From assembly GCA_008123405.1 (NCBI GenBank), contig VSSA01000006.1, positions 159,141-223,140 of the forward strand: a stretch of 64,000 nucleotides of DNA. Reading direction: 5' to 3'. This stretch comes from Nocardioides sp. BGMRC 2183 (lineage in GTDB: Bacteria > Actinomycetota > Actinomycetes > Propionibacteriales > Nocardioidaceae). The notes under the pieces were generated by a model, which worked only from the letters and a program-made list of their open reading frames with translations, was not told where the DNA came from and searched no databases. A program made the translations under genes and the position numbers. Every line of letters starts with the position of its first letter. Positions within the stretch are counted from its first letter, which is position 1. Positions 54,143 through 61,630 of this stretch are shown in pieces.

Positions 54143-54961
54143 CTACCGGGTGAAGTAGCGCGCCTGGGCCAGGGCGAACAAGCCGTAGGCGCCGATCCCG
54201 GCGCCGATCACGCAGAGCAACACCGGCCCGAACGGCTGGTCCAGGATCTCGCGTAGCGCCTGGTCCAGACCACCGGACTCCTTGGGCTCGTGCTGCACCG
54301 CGGCGCTGACGAAGAGCACGCCGACGATGCCGAAGGCGATGCCCTTCGCGGTGTGGCCGACCCGGCCGAGTGCGACCACGACCCGCCCGGTCGCGCCGGA
54401 GGCACCCGCGTTGCTCACGTCGTCCTTCACCTGGTCGGTCCAGCCTCGGACGATCAGATAGCCGCCGAAACCGAAGATCGCGGCCCCGATCGCCCCGACC
54501 AGCAGCTGGCCCCCCGGCGCGTCCATCACCCGGGCGGTCATCGAGTCGGTGCCACCACCGCCACCACCGGAGCCCATGACGATCTGCACCCCGGTGACGC
54601 CGAGGAACCCGTAGACGATCGTCTTCCCGGCGGCCGCCAGTCGGTGCCGGACGCGTTCGAACCCGTCCTCGTCGCGGAACCCGACGGCGGCCTCGAGCGC
54701 CTGCCAGATCGCGAGCAGGAAGAGGCCGACGGCGACGGCCCACAGGACCACGTCACCGAAGGGCTGCTCGGCAAGCGCCTGCAGCGCGCCGGTGGCATCG
54801 GAGGAGCCGGAACGGTCACCGAACGCGAGTTGAACCGCGAGTACGCCGATCACCAGGTGCACGATCCCGTAGGCGACCAGCCCCGCTCGCGCGGCACGGT
54901 CCGTCCAGTCGCTGCGATGCGCCTGCTGACCCGCCCGCTCGGCCTGCTCCGAAACGCCCAT
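54143..54961 (-). CDS. DUF1206 membrane protein
   Basis: A 272-residue protein from ATG 54961, which has GGGAGG upstream (an ATG at 55003 has none). Three repeats of a two-helix unit: RAGLVAYGIVHLVIGVLAVQ with LWAVAVGLFLLAIWQALEAA; GKTIVYGFLGVTGVQIVMGS with LLVGAIGAAIFGFGGYLIVR; and GHTAKGIAFGIVGVLFVSAA with VLLCVIGAGIGAYGLFALAQ. The AR(A/Y) motif at the end is DUF1206-typical. Function unknown. Confidence 0.9.
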   Translation of the reverse strand: MGVSEQAERAGQQAHRSDWTDRAARAGLVAYGIVHLVIGVLAVQLAFGDRSGSSDATGALQALAEQPFGDVVLWAVAVGLFLLAIWQALEAAVGFRDEDGFERVRHRLAAAGKTIVYGFLGVTGVQIVMGSGGGGGGTDSMTARVMDAPGGQLLVGAIGAAIFGFGGYLIVRGWTDQVKDDVSNAGASGATGRVVVALGRVGHTAKGIAFGIVGVLFVSAAVQHEPKESGGLDQALREILDQPFGPVLLCVIGAGIGAYGLFALAQARYFTR

Positions 54962-55065
54962 CCATGCCTCCCACGCGTCGTCCCTGTGCACATCCTGGCG
55001 CATGCCGTCGCCGACGGCACTCGCTTCGACGGGTGAAAACGACCCTCCGCGGACTGGCTGCGTGT

Positions 55066-55680
55066 CTAGTCCGGGACAGTGACGTCTCCCGGCACCTGCT
55101 CCGCCAGCCGCTGGCTGTCATCAAGGTCGGGGGCCATCGGAAAGGTAGCAGTCCCGTGCGCTTCGACGATGAAACCTTGGGGCGACACCGGCACCCAGAC
55201 AGGACCCTCGAAGGTGGCGGGGAGCCGTGCGACCTGACTGAGGTACAGCGCGGTGGGGGTGCCGACGGGGAGCGCGGCTTCGAGGTCCGCCACTTCGGTG
55301 TGGATGGACACCGTGAACATCACGTGGATGGGGCCTTCCTCGACACCGTCGAAGACCTCGGTCGGCGTGACCTCCATGAGCACGGTGTGGTCGGATTCGT
55401 CGTCGGGGAACATGTCGGGCCCGGCCGCATAGCCTGCGATCACTCCGACCAGCGCCAGCTCGGTCGGTCCGAGATCTGCGAGGTCTTCCGGTTCGTCCAC
55501 CTTCAGGTAGCGGAGCTGACCGGCTCCGAAGACTGCCTGCACCTGGCTCCGATCGATCGCCGGCGCGGCGGCCGCGATGTCGGTTGTAGCGCCGTCGCCG
55601 GGCCCGGCCGCTCCGCACCCAACGAGGAGCGGCGCCAGCGCCACGACTGTCGCGGCCGTTCGGGATCGGTCGTCGATCAT
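55066..55680 (-). CDS. Putative lipoprotein, function unknown
   Basis: A 204-residue protein from ATG 55680. The signal peptide ends in the lipobox LLVGC (TAATVVALAPLLVGCGAAG). The exported part, rich in Asp and Glu, has VQAVFGAGQLRYLKVDEPED, FDGVEEGPIHVMFTVSIHTE and GPVWVPVSPQGFIVEAHGTA. The longer frame to 55773 has no signal function. No family recognised. First of a run of minus-strand genes for exported proteins. Confidence 0.65.
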   Translation of the reverse strand: MIDDRSRTAATVVALAPLLVGCGAAGPGDGATTDIAAAAPAIDRSQVQAVFGAGQLRYLKVDEPEDLADLGPTELALVGVIAGYAAGPDMFPDDESDHTVLMEVTPTEVFDGVEEGPIHVMFTVSIHTEVADLEAALPVGTPTALYLSQVARLPATFEGPVWVPVSPQGFIVEAHGTATFPMAPDLDDSQRLAEQVPGDVTVPD

Positions 55681-55769
55681 GATGCTCCCGGGGTCAGTAG
55701 GCGAACTGCTCAGAGGGTCACTGACATCGACGGTTCGGTCGGTGCAACGGTTCCTCGCGGCATTGCGCA

Positions 55770-56165
55770 TCACGGAACCGAGTCGACCAGGTCGTCGTCG
55801 GGAACGGAGTCAGCGATGAAGACCTGCCACGAGTCGGCAACGCGAACGGCCAGCAGGTCCCCGGGATCGTGCCCAGTGAATGTCCAGGTCTGCACCGACT
55901 CACTCTGCGTGCCTCGGTGACCCTCAGAGCCCGATGCGGCTGGGCCGACGTCGTCGCATCGGCTGATCTCCGCCATTGCGAACTCTTCGGTGGGTGCGTT
56001 GCTGGTCATCGTGTACGCCGCATACGTCATGTCGTTCACCTGGATCGAGACCGTGCAGTCTTCACCGGAGTCGGTCCCCGTGGGATCCCCGCCAGAGCAT
56101 CCGACCAACGTGGTCACTGCTAACACGGCCAACGGGAGAGTCCCGCGGGCACGTGTCCGGGTCAT
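55770..56165 (-). CDS. Small lipoprotein (DUF6281-like)
   Basis: A 131-residue protein. Signal peptide and lipobox TLPLAVLAVTTLVGCSGG. The mature part has a Cys pair (EDCTVSIQVNDMTYAAYTMT and EISRCDDVGP) and a final DSWQVFIADSVPDDDL, resembling the DUF6281 lipoproteins of Streptomyces in layout. Role unknown. The ATG overlaps the stop of the upstream gene by four bases. Confidence 0.65.
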   Translation of the reverse strand: MTRTRARGTLPLAVLAVTTLVGCSGGDPTGTDSGEDCTVSIQVNDMTYAAYTMTSNAPTEEFAMAEISRCDDVGPAASGSEGHRGTQSESVQTWTFTGHDPGDLLAVRVADSWQVFIADSVPDDDLVDSVP

Positions 56166-56710
56166 TGAGACTTCCTGCCGGCTGTCGAACGCGAGCCGGC
56201 AAACGCGAGCATCGCGAGCGCCAACAAGACGCCGGCAAGCACCTGGATCGCCGGGCTCAATGCGCCCGCGCGTAGCCAAGAAACGAGAGGAGACTCGGGC
56301 GATTCGACTGCTGTGGCGATGGCCGAATACGGGAAGTCGGTCGTTGCGTAGAACCAGCCGGAGAGCGCGCAGAGCGTGACGGCGGTCGTGAGCGCGGAGA
56401 TGCCGGCGAGCACCGCGGATGCCTTAAGCCAGAACGCATAGGCGAAAGCAACGAGGCTGCAAGCCACCGCGATCATCAGTCGCTGGAGCACAGGTGCCGC
56501 TGGGTCCGTTAATGACTGTATTTCCGTGTCCCACCCTACGACCGCGCCAGTCTCAACCGCCTCTGCGCGGACGTCCAAGAAACCAACAACCACCACACAC
56601 AGCAACGCGACCAGGATCGAGAGCAGGATTCCCAGCGTCGCACCGCGGCGACTTACGGAGCGTGCATGTTGTTCGGGGTCATAGCCCGTCCGCTGACGGC
56701 TGATGCCCAC
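56162..56710 (-). CDS. Hypothetical membrane protein
   Basis: A 182-residue protein with four predicted helices: ATLGILLSILVALLCVVVVG, LMIAVACSLVAFAYAFWLKA, LAGISALTTAVTLCALSGWF and LSPAIQVLAGVLLALAMLAF. The N terminus is basic and cytoplasmic (GISRQRTGYDPEQHARSVSR). Coupled by a four-base overlap to the lipoprotein gene at 55770, so the two may work together. No family recognised. 187 bases without a gene lie upstream. Confidence 0.62.
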   Translation of the reverse strand: MGISRQRTGYDPEQHARSVSRRGATLGILLSILVALLCVVVVGFLDVRAEAVETGAVVGWDTEIQSLTDPAAPVLQRLMIAVACSLVAFAYAFWLKASAVLAGISALTTAVTLCALSGWFYATTDFPYSAIATAVESPESPLVSWLRAGALSPAIQVLAGVLLALAMLAFAGSRSTAGRKSQ

Positions 56711-56897
56711 CGCTCACCTCATGCCTTCGTACCCAGACGCGTTGTCAACCCGCACATTGCTGGTGGAGGGAGCAGTCGGTCAATCGAGTCGGGCCAGATC
56801 ACTGCTGTTTCTCTGCTTTCTTGTCACCCGGGTGACAAGAAACTCGATCAGATGAGGACCGACGGTGGGCGGCATCGACCGTCGGTCGATCTGAGGA

Positions 56898-57353
56898 TCA
56901 GGGCAGGCGCAGTGTCCACGTCGCGCGCTGTCGGCAGGGGCCGGTGCGCTGATCAATGAGGTCGCCGTTGGGCTTCTCGGCGCGCAACGGCAACGTGGCT
57001 CGGCAGGCTCGATGAATGACGGCGGAGCTCCCAGCGTCGAGGTGGGCGGTGTCGCCGTTCGGGAAGGCGAGCACCACCAGGTGGCCGGTCTCATTCTCGA
57101 CCTTCAGGCCATCGCCACTCTGGATCATCTCGGCGGCTGAGGCCGCGCTTGCTTGGCCGGGGACCTTCCCACGAGCAGTCCCGGCTCCGGAACCGGGTGC
57201 CTCCCGTTCGTCGGTGACGTCGTCGGTTGGAGCCGCAGCTGCGCTGGTCGTGTCGGGCTCCACGCGCGGGGCGCCTGCCATCGCCGTCACGGCAGCAGCG
57301 ACCGCGATCGCGGCGAGAAGTACCGCGATCAGGGCCCACGAGCGGTAGCGCAT
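56898..57353 (-). CDS. Hypothetical exported protein
   Basis: A 151-residue protein: signal peptide or anchor (SWALIAVLLAAIAVAAAVTA), a Ser/Ala/Asp linker, then a domain of about 75 residues (GLKVENETGHLVVLAFPNGD, LDAGSSAVIHRACRATLPLR, QRTGPCRQRATWTLRLP) with two cysteines likely to form a disulfide. No family recognised. Divergent from the sigma-factor gene. Confidence 0.62.
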   Translation of the reverse strand: MRYRSWALIAVLLAAIAVAAAVTAMAGAPRVEPDTTSAAAAPTDDVTDEREAPGSGAGTARGKVPGQASAASAAEMIQSGDGLKVENETGHLVVLAFPNGDTAHLDAGSSAVIHRACRATLPLRAEKPNGDLIDQRTGPCRQRATWTLRLP

Positions 57354-57515
57354 CTGGCGAAATTACCGCAGGGATGCCGGTCGGTGAGTGCGGTCGGCGG
57401 CGCCCCGGGGGCGCAGGCCCTCGACGGGGCGCCGCGCATGGAGTCCGTCAGGTAGTTATGGGAGCCGTGCAACAGATCGGAAGCCTTGCCCGTCTAGGTT
57501 GGTGGAGGTGGTCGG

Positions 57516-58037
57516 ATGAGCCGTACGAGTGCCGACGTCGACGCGTTCGTCGAGGCGCAGGGTCCAGCGTTGCTGCGGCTCGCGTACGTGCTCACACGCG
57601 ACCGCAGTGCCGCCGAGGATCTCGCGCAGACGGCGTTGCTCCAGGTCTGCAGACGATGGCGCCGAGTGACCGCGGCGGACGATCCGACGGCGTACGCCCG
57701 TCGGATCCTGGTCAATGCGCATCTCGATGCGCAGCGCCGGCGGTCATCGACCGAGAGGCCGACCGATCCCATGGCGCTGGTCGTCATGTCCGAGGGCGAC
57801 GCCGACCCGATGAGCATCGTCGACGACCGGGACCAGCTGCGGGTGGCGTTGAGTCTGTTGCGTCCGCGCTCGCGCACGGTGCTGGTTCTGCGCTACTACG
57901 TGGGACTGGACGACGCGGCGATCGGCGACGCGCTCGGCGTCGGCCAAGGTGCCGTGCGCTCGATCGCCTCTCGGGCCCTCGCCGAGCTTCGAGAGCAGTT
58001 CCGGCCGAAAAGCCCGGCGGAGAAGGAGGCGACATGA
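57516..58037 (+). CDS. ECF RNA polymerase sigma factor (SigE-like family)
   Basis: A 173-residue sigma factor. Region 2: EAQGPALLRLAYVLTRDRSA, AEDLAQTALLQVCRRWRRV and DDPTAYARRILVNAHLDAQR. Region 4: LRPRSRTVLVLRYYVGLDDA, AIGDALGVGQGAVRSIASRA. This is the SigE/SigM-like group frequent in Streptomyces and Nocardioides. ATG 57516 follows GGTGGAGGTGG, and TAGGTT at 57494 could be its -10. It overlaps the next gene by four bases, which is probably its regulator. Confidence 0.92.
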   Translation: MSRTSADVDAFVEAQGPALLRLAYVLTRDRSAAEDLAQTALLQVCRRWRRVTAADDPTAYARRILVNAHLDAQRRRSSTERPTDPMALVVMSEGDADPMSIVDDRDQLRVALSLLRPRSRTVLVLRYYVGLDDAAIGDALGVGQGAVRSIASRALAELREQFRPKSPAEKEAT

Positions 58038-59017
58038 CGGATCTGGACACGGCATTGCGTGAGGTCTTCGCGGAGGATGCGACCGACGCGCCGCTAGCAG
58101 CTCCGGTGCTGGCGCGCGTCCAGCGTGCCCGACGCGACGCGACGCGACGTACGGCGCTGGTCGCGGCGTCCGTGGTTGCTGTCGCTCTGGCCGGTGGGGC
58201 GAGTGCGACGCTTCTCGGCTCCTCGGACCGCGCCTCGATCACGGAGCCCGGGTCAGCGGCCTGTCCCTGGGATGTCGCGGTATGGAGCGACCCCGGCCAG
58301 ATCGGCGTCGCGAGCGCGGGTGACTGCGAACTGCGGTGGAGCGGCGAGGGCTACTGGAAACCGGAGCTGGCGCCGGATGGCTCGTCGATCGCGTATGTCG
58401 AAGCTGTCAATCGTTCTGCGACCGTCACCCGGCTCGTGATCGAACGCCTCGACGACACGGAACGTCGGGTGGTGGTCGAGACCGACGGTGCAATGGGCGA
58501 GGTGGCCTGGTCGCCGGACGGCACGAGGCTCGCCTATTGGGCCGATTCCCCGTCCGGCCCGAGCCCGGCCGCCTTCGTCTACGACCTTCGTACCGAGGAG
58601 ACCCAGAAGGTGGGTGAACTTCGGGCAGGCGTCGCGGACCCGGAATGGTCCCCGGATGGCCACGCGCTGCTCCTGCGCGAGGGAGGCGAGGCCGGCGACC
58701 TCGTCTCGGTTGATCTCGAGGACGGCAGCCGTACTCCACTGCCTGACCTGTTCAACGCCCGCTGGTCGCCGGACGGAACGCAGCTCGTCGGCACCGAACG
58801 CCGGACGCGACCTCGGGAGCCTGGTGCCTTGGTCGTCGTGGATGCGCGGACCGGCGAGGTCACCGCCCGCGCGGAGGACCTCGGGAGCATCACCGACGCG
58901 TACTGGGGGCCTGACGGCATCGCCGTCGCAGAGGAGGACGGCCTCGTCCTGCTCTCCGTCGACCTGCGCATCGAGGCCTACGTCGACCTCCCCGGCACAC
59001 CGTCGTTCGGCGCCTGA
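58034..59017 (+). CDS. Membrane protein with PD40/TolB-like repeats, probable sigma-factor partner
   Basis: A 327-residue protein. About 43 cytoplasmic residues (TDLDTALREVFAEDATDAPL) precede one helix (RTALVAASVVAVALAGGASA); the outside part is a beta-propeller with PD40 repeats: APDGSSIAYVEA, WSPDGTRLAYWADS, WSPDGHALLLREGG, WSPDGTQLVGTERR, WGPDGIAVAEED. The topology and overlap with the sigma gene fit an anti-sigma factor, but no zinc HxxxCxxC motif is present. Confidence 0.82.
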   Translation: MTDLDTALREVFAEDATDAPLAAPVLARVQRARRDATRRTALVAASVVAVALAGGASATLLGSSDRASITEPGSAACPWDVAVWSDPGQIGVASAGDCELRWSGEGYWKPELAPDGSSIAYVEAVNRSATVTRLVIERLDDTERRVVVETDGAMGEVAWSPDGTRLAYWADSPSGPSPAAFVYDLRTEETQKVGELRAGVADPEWSPDGHALLLREGGEAGDLVSVDLEDGSRTPLPDLFNARWSPDGTQLVGTERRTRPREPGALVVVDARTGEVTARAEDLGSITDAYWGPDGIAVAEEDGLVLLSVDLRIEAYVDLPGTPSFGA

Positions 59018-59069
59018 GGGACCAAGGTCACACCACGACAGGCCCGATGGACTTATGCACAAGCAGACT

Positions 59070-59087
59070 TTGAGAATAGTTTCACAA
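59070..59087. promoter_or_regulatory. Rex-type operator upstream of cydA
   Basis: TTGAGAATAGTTTCACAA is an 18-bp near-palindrome: TTGAGAA and TTCACAA, differing by one base from perfect symmetry around TAGT. It matches the Rex consensus TTGTGAA-N4-TTCACAA except for one position. In Streptomyces the NADH-sensing repressor Rex controls cydABCD through such sites. The site ends two bases before the cydA GTG and contains the putative -10 TAGTTT at 59077-59082, so Rex binding would block polymerase directly. Confidence 0.78.
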
Positions 59088-59089
59088 GC

Positions 59090-60568
59090 GTGGATCCCCT
59101 CGACATCGCTCGCTGGCAGTTCGCGATCACGACCGTCTACCACTTCCTGTTCGTCCCGATCACGATCGGGCTCTCGGCGATGGTGGCGGCCTACGAGACG
59201 GCATGGCTCCGGACGCGCAAGCAGGAGTACCTCCGCCTGACCAAGTTCTTCGGCAAGCTCTTCCTGATCAACTTCGCGATCGGGGTGGTGACCGGGATCG
59301 TGCAGGAGTTCCAGTTCGGGATGAACTGGAGCGACTACTCCCGGTTCGTCGGTGACGTCTTCGGTGCGCCGCTGGCGATCGAGGGCCTGCTCGCGTTCTT
59401 CCTGGAGTCCACGTTCCTCGGACTCTGGATCTTCGGCTGGGACCGGTTACCGGGCAAGCTGCACGCCGCGTGCATGTGGATCGTCCACATCGGCACGCTG
59501 ATGTCGGCGTACTTCATCCTCGCGGCGAACTCGTGGATGCAGCACCCGGTGGGTTACGCCTTCAACCCGGAGACCGGACGGGCCGAGCTCAACGACATCG
59601 TCGCCGTGCTCACCAACAAGGTGCAGATGGTGACCTTCCCGCACACCATCTTCGCGGCGTACATGACCGCCGGTGCGTTCGTGGTGGCGGTCGCCTTCTG
59701 GCAGCTGATCCGCAAGCGCAAGGCCGACGCCAAGAAGCCCGAGGATGTGCCCGCCACCCTCGACGAGGACGGTCCGATGTATCGCAAGGCGCTGCGCAGC
59801 GGTGCCTGGGTGGTGCTCATCGCCGGCCTCGGCGTCGCGATCAGCGGCGACTTCCAGGGCAAGGTGATGACCGAGGTGCAGCCGATGAAGATGGCGGCCG
59901 CGGAGGCGCTGTACGAGACCGAGCAGCCCGCGTCGTTCTCCTGGCTCACCATCGGCACGCCGGACGGCAGTGAGGAGAAGTGGGCGATCACCTCGCCCCA
60001 CCTGCTCTCCTTCCTGGCCACCGGCACCTGGGACGGCGAGGTGCAGGGCATCAACGACCTGCGCGAGCAGTACATGGAGACCTATGGCGAGGACCCGGGG
60101 GCGACGTACTACTCACCCGGGGACTACACGCCCTACATCCCGCTGACCTACTGGACGTTCCGCTGGATGATCGGCCTGGGCGTCGCCGGTGCGCTCGGCG
60201 CTGTGGCGGTCCTCTGGGCGACCCGCAAGGGCCGCACCCCGAAGGGCCGGTTCTGGCTGCCGGTCGCGGTGGCGCTGCCGCTGATGCCGCTCTTCGCCAA
60301 CTCGATGGGCTGGATCTTCACCGAGACCGGCCGCCAACCCTGGGCGGTCTTCGGCCTGATGACGACCGAGCACGCCGTCTCGCCGGGGACCACGGTCGCC
60401 GAGGTGCTCACCTCGCTGATCGTCTTCACCCTGCTGTACGGCGCCCTGGCGGTGGTCGAGCTCAAGCTGCTGTTCACCTACATCCGCAAGGGCGCGGAGC
60501 CGTTCGTCGAACCGGAACGCCGCGACGACGAGGCCGACCCCGACAAGCCGCTGGCTTTCGCCTACTGA
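59090..60568 (+). CDS. cydA: Cytochrome bd ubiquinol oxidase subunit I
   Basis: A 492-residue subunit. LDIARWQFAITTVYHFLFVP carries His18, a haem b595 ligand; a second haem His lies in TFPHTIFAAYMTAGAFV; Met in FRWMIGLGVAGALG is the haem b558 ligand; GRQPWAVFGLMTTEHAVSPG is the conserved haem d region. The Q loop is of the short type. The oxidase couples quinol oxidation to oxygen reduction with high oxygen affinity. GTG 59090 has no Shine-Dalgarno sequence and follows the Rex-type site by two bases, suggesting a leaderless transcript. Confidence 0.95.
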   Translation: MDPLDIARWQFAITTVYHFLFVPITIGLSAMVAAYETAWLRTRKQEYLRLTKFFGKLFLINFAIGVVTGIVQEFQFGMNWSDYSRFVGDVFGAPLAIEGLLAFFLESTFLGLWIFGWDRLPGKLHAACMWIVHIGTLMSAYFILAANSWMQHPVGYAFNPETGRAELNDIVAVLTNKVQMVTFPHTIFAAYMTAGAFVVAVAFWQLIRKRKADAKKPEDVPATLDEDGPMYRKALRSGAWVVLIAGLGVAISGDFQGKVMTEVQPMKMAAAEALYETEQPASFSWLTIGTPDGSEEKWAITSPHLLSFLATGTWDGEVQGINDLREQYMETYGEDPGATYYSPGDYTPYIPLTYWTFRWMIGLGVAGALGAVAVLWATRKGRTPKGRFWLPVAVALPLMPLFANSMGWIFTETGRQPWAVFGLMTTEHAVSPGTTVAEVLTSLIVFTLLYGALAVVELKLLFTYIRKGAEPFVEPERRDDEADPDKPLAFAY

Positions 60569-60592
60569 GCCCGAAGGTCTGAGAGAGAAGTC

Positions 60593-61627
60593 ATGGAACT
60601 GACCACTGTCTGGTTCATCATCATCGCGTTCTTCTGGGTCGGCTACTTCTGCCTGGAGGGCTTCGACTTCGGGGTCGGGATGCTGCTGCCGGTGCTCGGC
60701 GGCAAGGACTCCGAGGCGCCCGAACGCCGGGTCATGATCAACACGATCGGCCCGATCTGGGACGGCAACGAGGTCTGGCTGCTGGTCGCCGGTGGAGCGA
60801 CGTTCGCCGCGTTCCCGGAGTGGTACGCGACGCTGTTCAGCGGCTTCTACCTGCCGCTGCTGCTGATCCTGGTGGCGCTGATCGTGCGGGGTCTGGCCTT
60901 CGAGTATCGCGCGAAGCGGGACGACCCGACCTGGCGCAAACGCTGGGATGCAGCGATCTTCTTCGGCTCGGTCGTCCCCGCGTTTCTCTGGGGCGTCGCG
61001 TTCGCCAACATCGTGCGCGGCGTGAAGATCGACGCCGACCTGGAGTACGTCGGCGGCTTCTGGGAGCTGCTCAACCCCTACGCCCTGCTCGGCGGACTGA
61101 CCACGCTCACCCTCTTCCTGGTCCACGGTGCGCTCTTCATCGGGCTCAAGACCGACGGGCCGATCCGGCTCGAGGCACGGCGCCTGGCCCTGCGGATCGG
61201 TGTCGTGGCGGCCGCGCTGGCGGTGGCGTTCCTCGCCTGGACGCAGGTGGAGAGCGGCAACACCGGCTCCGCCGTCCTGTTCGTCCTCGCCGCACTGTCC
61301 CTGGTGGTCGGGCTGCTCGCCGCCGCACGGGGGCGTGAGGGCTGGGGCTTCGTGGGGAACTTCGTCGCGATCGGGCTCGCGGTGACGGGGCTCTTCGTCG
61401 CGCTCTTCCCGGACGTGATGCCGACCTCGCTGGCCGACGGCACCTCCTTGACCACCACGAACGCGGCGGCCACCGCCTACACGCTGAAGATCATGACGTG
61501 GGTCGCGGTGCTCTTCACCCCGCTGGTGCTGATGTACCAGGGGTGGACCTACTGGGTCTTCCGCAAGCGGATCGCGGTGCACCACATCCCGCAGGCCACG
61601 CTGGCCGCCGGTCCGGTCAAGGGCTGA
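60593..61627 (+). CDS. cydB: Cytochrome bd ubiquinol oxidase subunit II
   Basis: A 344-residue subunit: VWFIIIAFFWVGYFCLEGFD, FGVGMLLPVLG, RRVMINTIGPIWDGNEVWLL, AFPEWYATLFSGFYLPLLLI and RGLAFEYRAKRDDPTWRKRW are all CydB hallmarks. About eight helices. ATG follows AGAGAGAAG. It lies 24 bases after cydA and three before the ABC gene. Confidence 0.95.
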   Translation: MELTTVWFIIIAFFWVGYFCLEGFDFGVGMLLPVLGGKDSEAPERRVMINTIGPIWDGNEVWLLVAGGATFAAFPEWYATLFSGFYLPLLLILVALIVRGLAFEYRAKRDDPTWRKRWDAAIFFGSVVPAFLWGVAFANIVRGVKIDADLEYVGGFWELLNPYALLGGLTTLTLFLVHGALFIGLKTDGPIRLEARRLALRIGVVAAALAVAFLAWTQVESGNTGSAVLFVLAALSLVVGLLAAARGREGWGFVGNFVAIGLAVTGLFVALFPDVMPTSLADGTSLTTTNAAATAYTLKIMTWVAVLFTPLVLMYQGWTYWVFRKRIAVHHIPQATLAAGPVKG

Positions 61628-61630
61628 GCC

